From G963663315 sp965116335 (GTDB lineage: Bacteria > Pseudomonadota > Gammaproteobacteria > Arenicellales > Poriferihabitantaceae), in assembly GCA_965116335.1 (NCBI GenBank), contig OZ220677.1, positions 1,178,001 to 1,242,000 of the forward strand: a stretch of DNA of 64,000 nucleotides, read 5' to 3'. This document shows positions 61,001 to 64,000 of this stretch, in pieces. The stretch's first letter is position 1, and each line of letters starts with the position of its first letter. The notes beneath the pieces are model-generated. The model made no database searches. It was not told the DNA's origin and worked only from the letters and a program-made list of their open reading frames with translations. The position numbers and the translations under genes are program-made.

Positions 61001-64000
61001 ACCTCGTCCAGTGTGTCACCCTTGACCGGGATAGTAATGTCAGCACTGGTCGAACCGGCGGCGATGGTGACTGATTTGGGGTTCGGAGCCGTATAGTCAG
61101 CCGGAGCACTGGCATCACCACTCAGCGTATAAGGAACCGTTACTGGCTTGCCGCTGGCAGCAGACAGACTCACCGTGAAACTCATGTTACGGGTGCCACT
61201 ATTACCCTCAGTGACGGCATCAGCATCCGCTACCGATACGGTAGGAGCATCATCGTCATCGGTGATCGTGCCAGTGCCATCCAGCGTAGTCCTACCGCCA
61301 CTCAATACCACGTTACTCGGTGAGGACAGACGCAGGACGATGGTTTCGTCCAGCTCATCGGTCGTATCGCCGTTGACCGTGACCTCTATCGTCTTGCTGG
61401 TCTGCCCCGCCGTAAAATTCAGCGTGCTGCCGGTAATCGCCGTGTAGTCCTGACCAGAGGTCGCGGTGCCGGTCGCTGCATCGGCGTAAGATACACTAAC
61501 CGGCTTGCCACTCGCCGGTGAGAGAGTGACCTCGAAGGTCAGGGTCTTGCTGGTGCTGTCGCCTTCGGTGACCGTTGGCGTATCAATCGAGAGAGTCGGT
61601 TCGCCGTCGTCATCGTTGACCGTGACCGCTACATTGGACGCTGTAACACCCGTGTAGTCCGAACTGCCCGCTACTACCGCATGGGTAATATCGCCAGTAC
61701 GCTTGTCCCCGGCATTGTCCGTGTCGTCATCCTCAGCCGTAGCGGTGACCGTTTGCACCTGATTCCAGTTCGATGGCGTGAAGGTCAGATGCGATGCGCT
61801 CAAGGTCACCAGGCTCGGTGCGGTGAGATCAATACGCACATCATCCGTCGGCTCGCTGGTCAGCACTACCGTGTAGCTGTCCTGGTCTTCGCGATCATCT
61901 TCGGTGCCTGCTTTATCTGCCTCATCCATGCTCAAGGGACCACCCGCTATGGTTACGCCCCGCGTGTCATCATCGGTGATAGTCAGGGTCGCATTGGCCG
62001 GTTTAGCTACGCCGTTGCCACCGGTCGCGGTGGCAGATACGGTGACGGTCTTGTTGGCTGCATCCACCTCATTATTTACCGCCGTAATCGTCACTGTGCC
62101 GGTGCTGGTGGTGGCTCCGGCTGCAATCGTCAACGTGGCACCACTGAGTGCAAAGTCACCCGATACCGCAGGAGATACCGCCGTGGCAGCTACGGTCAGC
62201 GTGACCGCCTGGCTGGATTTACCATCCAAGGTGGCAGTCACCGTGCTGGCGTTTTTGTTGCCGGACTCGTCGATGGTCGCAGGGGTCAACGTGAGGGTTG
62301 CGGTTGGCTTGTCATCATCATCCCTGATATTGAAGGTCGCACTGCCGCTACTTGTCGTACCCCCATCCAGATCATCGTCAATCGTACCCAGTCCCACCGT
62401 GACCGATTCGGCTTCGCCTTCGTCTATATCATCGCTGATGGCAGTCAGGATGACCGTGGCACTGCTGGCAGCACTGTCTACACCAGAGAAACGGATGGTT
62501 GGCGGGCTGGTCGTGCGGTTGGTACTCGTAAGGTTCGAGTAGCTAACGCCGGTCGGGGTTGTTTCCGGCTCAGCCAGTGTGTAGTCCGTGCCAAATGTAG
62601 CCGTACCCACAAAGTCAAGCGGTACATCCAGCGTCTCATCACCAGTCAGGGCGCGACCGAGTGTGACGGTGATGGTTTGGGTGCCCGCATTCTCACCGAT
62701 AGCTTTGGATGGGGCTGTGAGCTTCACCGTAGTAGCATCATCATCGGTGATAGTTGCGCTCGCCGTGCCTGCACCTTCGGTGGTCGAGATGGTAGCGTGA
62801 GTCGGGGCATTCAGGGTGACGGTAATGGTCTCGTTCGGTTCATCCAGCGTGTCACCCTTGACCGGGATAGTAATGTCAGCACTGGTCGAACCGGCGGCGA
62901 TGGTGACTGATTTGGGATTCGGAGCCGTATAGTCAGCCGGAGCACTGGCATCCCCACTCAAGGTATAAGGCACGGTGACTGTCTTGCCACTGGCGCTGGA
63001 CAGGGTCACCTTAAAGGTCAGGTTACGGGTGCCACTGTCACCCTCGGTGACGGCATCGGCATCCGCTACCGATACGGTGGGTGGGTCATCATCGTCTGTC
63101 ACCGTGACATCTACCGGCGCGGCCGTCTCGTCCTCATAATCGGTGCCGGTCGCACTCACCGTATGGCTGATACGAACCGTGCGGGCTTCTCCTGTGTTGT
63201 CAATATCGTCAGCTACGGCGGTGACAGTGACGGTCTGGGCATCCCAATCCGATGGCGTGAACTCCAGACTGGTAGGGCTCAAGGTGGCGATTTTGGTATC
63301 CGCACTGGCAAGATTAACCGTCACCGTGCCAGTCGGCTTACTGTCCAGTTCAACCGTGTAGGTTGCCACATTCTCAGCTTTCTCTGTATCCGAATCGTCT
63401 ACCTCATCAAGGGTCAGCTTCACCGGCGAGACGCGGATACCGCGTGTGTCGTCATCCGTGATGGTTCCGGTGCCATCCAGAGTGGTTGAGCCGCCAGAGA
63501 GCGTGGCATTACTCGGTGAGGACAGATGCAGGACGATGGTCTCATTCGGTTCGTCTATTTCATCGCCGTTGACCGTGACTGTTACCGTCTCCTCGGTTTG
63601 ACCAGCGGTGAAGTTCAATGTACCCGATGAGATCGCGGCATAGTCGGTAGCAGAAGTCGCCGTACCCGTACCCGCATCGGCATAAGCAACACTAACCGCC
63701 TTGCCACTGGCCGGTGACAGGCTTACCTTGAAGGTCAGGGTAGTCGTGCTACTGTCGCCTTCGGTGACGGTTGGCGCATCAATCGAGAGGGTGGGTGCGC
63801 CATCGTCATCGGTCACGGTCACATCTACTGGCGCGGCAGTCTCGTCCTTATAATCGGTGCCGGATGCACTCACCGTATGCGTGATGCGTACCGTGCGCTC
63901 ATCATCTGCGTTGTCAATGGCATCGGGCACAGCGGTTACAGTGACCGTCTGCGCGTCCCAATCCGATGCCGTGAACTCCAGACTGGTAGTGCTCAAGGTG
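40075..64000 (-). CDS. Giant Calx-beta-repeat autotransporter-like surface protein (5' end outside window)
   Basis: One uninterrupted frame of at least 7974 codons; the N terminus, signal peptide and start lie beyond the right edge. Almost the whole length is Calx-beta-like modules of about 110-120 residues, recognised by VTEGDSG or AEDDGK-like openings, DYxxxxxTLTIPAG and DEPNETIxVTL segments, and acidic closings such as GTITDDD that bind calcium in this fold. From the C terminus inward: a beta-barrel-like domain (40078 to about 41210, ending FELRLQW), a low-complexity linker, the pre-barrel motif WLIRFGRTVTGVVLDAVDD (about 41598-41663), diverged modules to 44556, the 1056-base repeat array (44557-54349), then diverged modules to the edge. 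The expected location is the cell surface, as adhesin or stalk; type V secretion is inferred from the barrel. No neighbouring type I secretion genes were seen. Confidence 0.9.
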   Translation of the reverse strand, partial: TLSTTSLEFTASDWDAQTVTVTAVPDAIDNADDERTVRITHTVSASGTDYKDETAAPVDVTVTDDDGAPTLSIDAPTVTEGDSSTTTLTFKVSLSPASGKAVSVAYADAGTGTATSATDYAAISSGTLNFTAGQTEETVTVTVNGDEIDEPNETIVLHLSSPSNATLSGGSTTLDGTGTITDDDTRGIRVSPVKLTLDEVDDSDTEKAENVATYTVELDSKPTGTVTVNLASADTKIATLSPTSLEFTPSDWDAQTVTVTAVADDIDNTGEARTVRISHTVSATGTDYEDETAAPVDVTVTDDDDPPTVSVADADAVTEGDSGTRNLTFKVTLSSASGKTVTVPYTLSGDASAPADYTAPNPKSVTIAAGSTSADITIPVKGDTLDEPNETITVTLNAPTHATISTTEGAGTASATITDDDATTVKLTAPSKAIGENAGTQTITVTLGRALTGDETLDVPLDFVGTATFGTDYTLAEPETTPTGVSYSNLTSTNRTTSPPTIRFSGVDSAASSATVILTAISDDIDEGEAESVTVGLGTIDDDLDGGTTSSGSATFNIRDDDDKPTATLTLTPATIDESGNKNASTVTATLDGKSSQAVTLTVAATAVSPAVSGDFALSGATLTIAAGATTSTGTVTITAVNNEVDAANKTVTVSATATGGNGVAKPANATLTITDDDTRGVTIAGGPLSMDEADKAGTEDDREDQDSYTVVLTSEPTDDVRIDLTAPSLVTLSASHLTFTPSNWNQVQTVTATAEDDDTDNAGDKRTGDITHAVVAGSSDYTGVTASNVAVTVNDDDGEPTLSIDTPTVTEGDSTSKTLTFEVTLSPASGKPVSVSYADAATGTATSGQDYTAITGSTLNFTAGQTSKTIEVTVNGDTTDELDETIVLRLSSPSNVVLSGGRTTLDGTGTITDDDDAPTVSVADADAVTEGNSGTRNMSFTVSLSAASGKPVTVPYTLSGDASAPADYTAPNPKSVTIAAGSTSADITIPVKGDTLDEVDESIIVTLGTLTNATLSSEKGAGTATGVITDDDAAPTVSVANATAVKEGNDPDTTKDMSFTVSLSAASAKAITVPYTLTGTATSGSDYETPSSTSLSIPAGQSSGTVVIKVKGDTVDEPNETIIVTLGAPTNATVSTVEGAGTATGTITDDESTPTATLTLTPTTIDESGKNNASTVTATLTGTSSEAVTLTVAATPVAPAVIGDYTLSGTTLTIAAGETDSTGTVTITAQDNNVDAPNKTVTVSATAKGGNGVAKPSNATLTITDDDAAPTGIKLTVDTPTIAENAAEASVTVTATVTGGSTYSASKELTITVGAGTSTAVSGEDYTAVENFTLTLPAGASSVTKTFDLEPLDDDVDEDTETITVTGTDPGGVTVMGASINLTDNDTRGVTVADAPLSMAEADTAGTKETREDQDTYTVVLNSEPTDDVLINLTAPDMVTLSASRLTFTPSNWDKEQTVTATAVDDTIDNPGNERTGSIRHEVVAGDSDYGSVTADSVAVTVTDDDEAPTGITLSVDTDEVAEDDGKTSITVTATVNGSTRYADAQTVTVTIGKSTDSAVSGTDYTPVSTLELEIPAGDASVSKSFDLTPTDDNLDELDETISVTGSSSSLTVDGTHITITDDDIPEISMSAGTAVTEGTAASFTVNADIAPVADLTVNVEVDTTARFAASGTTGAQTLTFSAGRTDETYTVNTQTDTTDEADGSVTVTVKAGTDYTVDSSNDEASVDVNDDDATTVTLARVDSGGIAENSGTEDITVTLGRALVAGESVTVPLAVTGATVSDHYSLALKGDGGTGVSLDTSDPHSTQDPQVTLEGAGAKTATLTLTAVANTDNDSRTVAIAYGTSTRAPSSEGLSGGISTSGTVSVPILDDDARISVANASAAEGSAVVFTVTLPDPAPSGGVTIDYSTANGRGNNADTYQVATSADYTAAAKNASIKITQGQRSGSINIPTTQDTTYEGDHYFTLTLDDTNTFNISTTAGSAIGTITDVEDTPTFAFSAASTTLDEDDGPATLRVQRTGDTEVPATIRYVTANGSATGGSDFTAIASTNLAFTAAQSSRTFTVSITDDSDDEPAENFSVNLSAVSHATIGSRASHTVNITDNDATTVALDAPAGDIIEKNGGKVITVTLGRALEGDEALAVPLTFGGAAAFGEDYTLAEPNPTPTGVTYSNLASSNLTDSPPTIAFSGVSGAASSATVILTATADTTDEGATESVTVGLGTLNASSGENLDGGASGSGTATFNITDDDATPTVTLKLTPASIDEDGGATSGRSTVTATLDGKSSQDVTLTVAATAVSPAVAGDFTLSGTTLTIAAGATTSTGTVTITAQDNDVDAADKTVTVSATATGGGVANPDSQTLTITDDDAPPTVSVANATAVNEGNDPKTTVDMSFTVSLSVASAKAITVPYTLTGTATGGSDYETPASTSLSIPAGTATGTIVIPVQGDTLDEPNETIIVTLGAPTNATISTVEGAGTATGTINDDDATPTVTLALSPTSVAENGGSTSGQSTVTATLNGTTSQAVTLTIAAAPGDHAATGDYTLSTNKTLTIAAGATTSTGAVTITAVDDKVDTDNKTVTVSAKASGGNGVAHPATATLTITDDDTRGVTIVGGSLSMDEADKAETAGTREDQASYTVVLTSKPTDDVRIDLTAPDLVTLSPSRLTFTPSNWNVAQTVTATAVDDAIDNAGDVRTGSITHVVVAGSSDYTGVTATSVAVTVNDDDDAPDGITLSVDTDEVAEDDGKTRITVTATVGGSTRYADAKTVTVTVGDSDDSAVSGTDYANVAAFDLVIPAGDASVSKAFDLTPTDDSIDEVDETISISGESGSLTVNGDSITLTDDDDAPSGIALSVNKSTIAEDATTATVTVTATVTGGTVYSSARTVKVKVGVDGDTAGENTDYAHVADFDITIGAGAVSATNTFSLNPTDDTLDEDAETLTVTGTSGDIAITNAIITITDNDTTPTVSVANAKDVAEGDKADTTVDMTFPVSLSEVSGRAVTVLYTLGGTASAPSDYTAPDTLSVTIPAGSTSANLVIPVKGDTVDEPDETIQVTLEKPTNATISTAEGAGTATGTIRDDDTLSTQVTATVTLGEGTTNTKVAENVETAPTITVTASLSGEVTSSTDQTVTVTVGDDDDSATASDDYKAVDEFEITIKAESSSGTGIFTFTPVDDAIDEDDETVSIMGGFSGEDPVGLGSITITDDDTRGVKVTGVSLSLAEVDNTGTADSKENEGTYTVVLTSQPTANVVVNITGPGMVTLSPASASLTFTSANWNVAQTVTVRAVDDDMDNTGDARSGHITHTVVAGSSDYGSVPADRVSVTVTDNEDTPTATLVLTPATINESGNGNETTVTATLDGKSSRAVTLTVDAAAVGPAVAGDFALSGTTLTIAAGNTTSTGVVTITAVDNVVDAPNKEVTVSAEASGGNGVADPDDVTLTITDDEGVPTVTLALTPTAIDESGDDNSTVVTATLSHATNQAVTLTVSATEVSPAVSGDFALSGATLTIAAGATESTGTVTITAVDNKVDAPNKTVTVSATATGGVTNPTSQTLTITDDDDRGVKVVADLLSLAEVDNTGTADSKENEGTYTVVLTSQPTANVVVNITGPGMVTLSPASASLTFTSANWNVAQTVTVRAVDDDMDNTGDARSGHITHTVVAGSSDYGSVPADRVSVTVTDNEDTPTATLVLTPATINESGNGNETTVTATLDGKSSRAVTLTVDAAAVGPAVAGDFALSGTTLTIAAGNTTSTGVVTITAVDNVVDAPNKEVTVSAEASGGNGVADPDDVTLTITDDEGVPTVTLALTPTAIDESGDDNSTVVTATLSHATNQAVTLTVSATEVSPAVSGDFALSGATLTIAAGATESTGTVTITAVDNKVDAPNKTVTVSATATGGVTNPTSQTLTITDDDDRGVKVVADLLSLAEVDNTGTADSKENEGTYTVVLTSQPTANVVVNITGPGMVTLSPASASLTFTSANWNVAQTVTVRAVDDDMDNTGDARSGHITHTVVAGSSDYGSVPADRVSVTVTDNEDTPTATLVLTPATINESGNGNETTVTATLDGKSSRAVTLTVDAAAVGPAVAGDFALSGTTLTIAAGNTTSTGVVTITAVDNVVDAPNKEVTVSAEASGGNGVADPDDVTLTITDDEGVPTVTLALTPTAIDESGDDNSTVVTATLSHATNQAVTLTVSATEVSPAVSGDFALSGATLTIAAGATESTGTVTITAVDNKVDAPNKTVTVSATATGGVTNPTSQTLTITDDDDRGVKVVADLLSLAEVDNTGTADSKENEGTYTVVLTSQPTANVVVNITGPGMVTLSPASASLTFTSANWNVAQTVTVRAVDDDMDNTGDARSGHITHTVVAGSSDYGSVPADRVSVTVTDNEDTPTATLVLTPATINESGNGNETTVTATLDGKSSRAVTLTVDAAAVGPAVAGDFALSGTTLTIAAGNTTSTGVVTITAVDNVVDAPNKEVTVSAEASGGNGVADPDDVTLTITDDEGVPTVTLALTPTAIDESGDDNSTVVTATLSHATNQAVTLTVSATEVSPAVSGDFALSGATLTIAAGATESTGTVTITAVDNKVDAPNKTVTVSATATGGVTNPTSQTLTITDDDDRGVKVVADLLSLAEVDNTGTADSKENEGTYTVVLTSQPTANVVVNITGPGMVTLSPASASLTFTSANWNVAQTVTVRAVDDDMDNTGDARSGHITHTVVAGSSDYGSVPADRVSVTVTDNEDTPTATLVLTPATINESGNGNETTVTATLDGKSSRAVTLTVDAAAVGPAVAGDFALSGTTLTIAAGNTTSTGVVTITAVDNVVDAPNKEVTVSAEASGGNGVADPDDVTLTITDDEGVPTVTLALTPTAIDESGDDNSTVVTATLSHATNQAVTLTVSATEVSPAVSGDFALSGATLTIAAGATESTGTVTITAVDNKVDAPNKTVTVSATATGGVTNPTSQTLTITDDDDRGVKVVADLLSLAEVDNTGTADSKENEGTYTVVLTSQPTANVVVNITGPGMVTLSPASASLTFTSANWNVAQTVTVRAVDDDMDNTGDARSGHITHTVVAGSSDYGSVPADRVSVTVTDNEDTPTATLVLTPATINESGNGNETTVTATLDGKSSRAVTLTVDAAAVGPAVAGDFALSGTTLTIAAGNTTSTGVVTITAVDNVVDAPNKEVTVSAEASGGNGVADPDDVTLTITDDEGVPTVTLALTPTAIDESGDDNSTVVTATLSHATNQAVTLTVSATEVSPAVSGDFALSGATLTIAAGATESTGTVTITAVDNKVDAPNKTVTVSATATGGVTNPTSQTLTITDDDDRGVKVVADLLSLAEVDNTGTADSKENEGTYTVVLTSQPTANVVVNITGPGMVTLSPASASLTFTSANWNVAQTVTVRAVDDDMDNTGDARSGHITHTVVAGSSDYGSVPADRVSVTVTDNEDTPTATLVLTPATINESGNGNETTVTATLDGKSSRAVTLTVDAAAVGPAVAGDFALSGTTLTIAAGNTTSTGVVTITAVDNVVDAPNKEVTVSAEASGGNGVADPDDVTLTITDDEGVPTVTLALTPTAIDESGDDNSTVVTATLSHATNQAVTLTVSATEVSPAVSGDFALSGATLTIAAGATESTGTVTITAVDNKVDAPNKTVTVSATATGGVTNPTSQTLTITDDDDRGVKVVADLLSLAEVDNTGTADSKENEGTYTVVLTSQPTANVVVNITGPGMVTLSPASASLTFTSANWNVAQTVTVRAVDDDMDNTGDARSGHITHTVVAGSSDYGSVPADRVSVTVTDNEDTPTATLVLTPATINESGNGNETTVTATLDGKSSRAVTLTVDAAAVGPAVAGDFALSGTTLTIAAGNTTSTGVVTITAVDNVVDAPNKEVTVSAEASGGNGVADPDDVTLTITDDEGVPTVTLALTPTAIDESGDDNSTVVTATLSHATNQAVTLTVSATEVSPAVSGDFALSGATLTIAAGATESTGTVTITAVDNKVDAPNKTVTVSATATGGVTNPTSQTLTITDDDDRGVKVVADLLSLAEVDNTGTADSKENEGTYTVVLTSQPTANVVVNITGPGMVTLSPASASLTFTSANWNVAQTVTVRAVDDDMDNTGDARSGHITHTVVAGSSDYGSVPADRVSVTVTDNEDTPTATLVLTPATINESGNGNETTVTATLDGKSSRAVTLTVDAAAVGPAVAGDFALSGTTLTIAAGNTTSTGVVTITAVDNVVDAPNKEVTVSAEASGGNGVADPDDVTLTITDDEGVPTVTLALTPTAIDESGDDNSTVVTATLSHATNQAVTLTVSATEVSPAVSGDFALSGATLTIAAGATESTGTVTITAVDNKVDAPNKTVTVSATATGGVTNPTSQTLTITDDDDRGVKVVADLLSLAEVDNTGTADSKENEGTYTVVLTSQPTANVVVNITGPGMVTLSPASASLTFTSANWNVAQTVTVRAVDDDMDNTGDARSGHITHTVVAGSSDYSGVEALDVSVTVNDDEGESTLSIDSPSVSEGDSSTVTLTFKVTLAPASASAVSVSYADAGTGSATSATDYAAITAGTLNFTAGQTEKTVTVTVNGDTIDEPNESIILRLSSASGARLSGGNTTLDGTGTINDDDQPTGVPVLSINSPSVTEGDSGTETLTFTVTLSGASSDAVSVAYTDAGTGTATSAADYATITSGTLTIPAGQTSGSVDITVNGDTTDEPNETVVLRLSSPVNAVLTGGGQNLDGTGTINDDDAAPVLSINDRSVDEGDSGTTTLTFTVTLSTVSGKQVTVDYTDAGTGTATSAVDYAAISGGTLTFAAGETEKTIDVTVNGDTLHEPSETVVLRLSSPVNATFSGGVQNLDGTGTITNDDTAPTGAILSVSPDIVHEDNSAVITVTATLVGSPRYQDTALTISVDAGTAQEADFEPVEDFTLTILAGATSGQAEFTFTPVNDRTDEGEETIIVSAASTLDGFTVSPATVHLQNYDPPASDLSLVLLPTRVTEDGGTQTVTVIARFDAGTRSTDTEVNVTVTDDTATETDDFDPVEDFTLTILANQTQASHDLSFTPVNDLDVEGDEAVTISGSTTVADLRLHDATLTIEDDDTAPIIASVSVVTVAGGSAITEGDMARFEISVSPVQNSPLMVKLDVADAPGEHCDFLDSVDEGARTVMIPSGMSSMTWEVATVADDIDEPDDYVTVTVQAGVGYEVNGSRVGRVLVSDGDPVIPEVVIPEVVIPGAAFVSGGARVEEDVGVHAVQVRLDTAPSTPVTLPYTVGGTATAGTDYDALPGTLTFAAGETSKSIDITVHDDLLNEPDETVILTLAAGAGHELGGMRAHTLTILDNDVPVVTVTPGESPVAEGMEIAFTVAADPVPWQDLPVHLELSESGKYLVADTQMKPTVQIPAGASTAVLRVGTLEDMRPEEDGSVTASILSDDAGDYVVGEPSQATVRVTDDDRARLEVLEDWLIRFGRTVTGVVLDAVDDRVSQMGQSAAPPGFTGELAGVPLAGGEVGESGQQEPLTESAATVEAAGSEAPTLDEAPGSVSATGLLPDQLAADVGDGKEEFGLPEAAWNGEAEELSAFLWDGTLPGSADMDLGSDDLVTGTSFSLTGKESEGRRYGFWGRGSQAGFEGVLGDGRSVDGEVRSLILGQDIVRAADSAGQRNWLAGGLVAISRGEGGYEVPDEEPGLLEADLVSVVPYGAWDQSDQLRLWGSAGLGQGSVRFLAGELAGQESDMEWRMAALGFRHDFGTTESGIGLSLHGDYRRTWIKTTGEILPLSGGTDRLRLRLEGTTEWQGERLGRMEPTVSLGLRRDGGDVERGLGLDLGVGLSWAMPGGVVADLSGRTLALHEDGDFEDWGVSASIEWDPHADTARGFSGALGFDFGSESSGGVESLFGGEEFPELAQSESEGVRWKAEGRYGLYRHGNGLLGSPYLSLGGEEQLDEVRFGYRAARDREQGLDLEWDVFVRTLRGDGSGSAESSIGFELRLQW
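40078..41210 (-). other. C-terminal autotransporter-like beta-barrel domain of the giant protein
   Basis: About 378 residues beginning near RRYGFWGRGSQAGFEG. Strands alternate polar and hydrophobic residues (SLILGQDIV, WLAGGLVAISRG, VVPYGAWDQ, RLWGSAGLGQG, SLGLRRDGGD, VFVRTLRGD) and the protein ends SSIGFELRLQW, the terminal aromatic signature recognised by the BAM complex. The layout matches autotransporter barrels often attached to Calx-beta or cadherin-like passengers. Confidence 0.75.
42343..42382 (-). repeat. 15-bp minisatellite in linker of the giant protein
   Basis: TGGAATGACGACCTC occurs at 42343-42357 and 42358-42372, with a partial third copy after it. On the coding strand it encodes repeats of the five residues P-E-V-V-I in a linker between modules. 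In-frame copy changes here would alter linker length only. Confidence 0.75.
44557..54349 (-). repeat. Tandem array of a 1056-bp coding unit, nine full copies plus 289 bp
   Basis: Units start at 44557, 45613, 46669, 47725, 48781, 49837, 50893, 51949, 53005 and 54061 (partial). The period is exactly 1056 bases = 352 codons, so the frame is kept. Every place compared is base-for-base identical between copies, and the decoded 352-residue unit is the same in each. One unit comprises three Calx-beta-like modules: one closing SVTVTDNEDTPT, one closing TLTITDDEGVPT and one closing TLTITDDDDRG. The array begins and ends inside modules, not at module borders: sequence diverges abruptly left of 44557 and right of 54349. 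Confidence 0.95.

Noticed and set aside
59554..61074. Plus-strand frame of 506 codons opposite the giant gene
   Set aside because: Antisense shadow of a continuous Calx-beta coding frame; Arg/Gly/His-rich with no domain features.

Overview
The window reads as a chromosomal segment of a heterotrophic, Gram-negative proteobacterium, most likely gammaproteobacterial. Pointers are a complete yejABEF importer, mutY, an AddAB-like helicase/nuclease pair of the kind found in beta/gammaproteobacteria, an IS5-group insertion sequence and surface proteins ending in outer-membrane beta-barrels. No tRNA, rRNA or CRISPR was seen. The taxon is an inference from gene content only.

Region 1 (1-17665, all genes on the minus strand) is a catabolic block. 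Its left part holds a TRAP-type solute-binding protein (cut by the window edge), a cytosolic DMSO-reductase-family molybdoenzyme, a DASS/SLC13 transporter and an amidase. Its right part (6399-17665) is a coherent molybdenum-hydroxylase cluster: a MocA-like cofactor cytidylyltransferase, an XdhC-like maturation factor and a LysR regulator, then an NMT1/SsuA-type ABC importer, the FAD, 2Fe-2S and molybdenum subunits of a xanthine-dehydrogenase-family enzyme, a PuuE/PgdA-like hydrolase and a TauE/SafE exporter. I read this as import, hydroxylation and ring hydrolysis of an unidentified, probably N-heterocyclic, compound. A 36-bp near-operator palindrome lies between the regulator and the importer genes.

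Region 2 (17881-20998, plus strand) is a three-gene operon: EEP phosphohydrolase, DegT-type aminotransferase and a CuyA/D-cysteine-desulfhydrase-like lyase. Region 3 (20995-23740, minus) is a lipoprotein subtilase with a barrel-like C terminus plus a small exported protein, preceded by an 18-base homopolymeric G/C tract that looks phase-variable; the layout recalls neisserial NalP. An IS5-group element (about 23910-25101) with identifiable inverted repeats and target duplication sits next to it, followed by two tiny translationally coupled hypothetical genes.

Region 4 (26058-39837) is housekeeping-like: PhhB-type pterin dehydratase, PD-(D/E)XK nuclease, UvrD-type helicase, a decayed FAD-oxidoreductase remnant, yejABEF (minus) and mutY (plus). 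A short stretch (39826-40051) holds palindromic repeats and a 93-bp MITE-like element.

Region 5 (40075 to the right edge, minus strand) is one open reading frame of at least 7974 codons: a giant Calx-beta-repeat autotransporter-like surface protein. It contains nine full, apparently identical copies of a 1056-bp (352-residue) unit plus a partial tenth copy (44557-54349), embedded between diverged Calx-beta modules. This giant protein with its homogenised array, together with a possible phase-variable NalP-like protease, is the most unusual content of the window.
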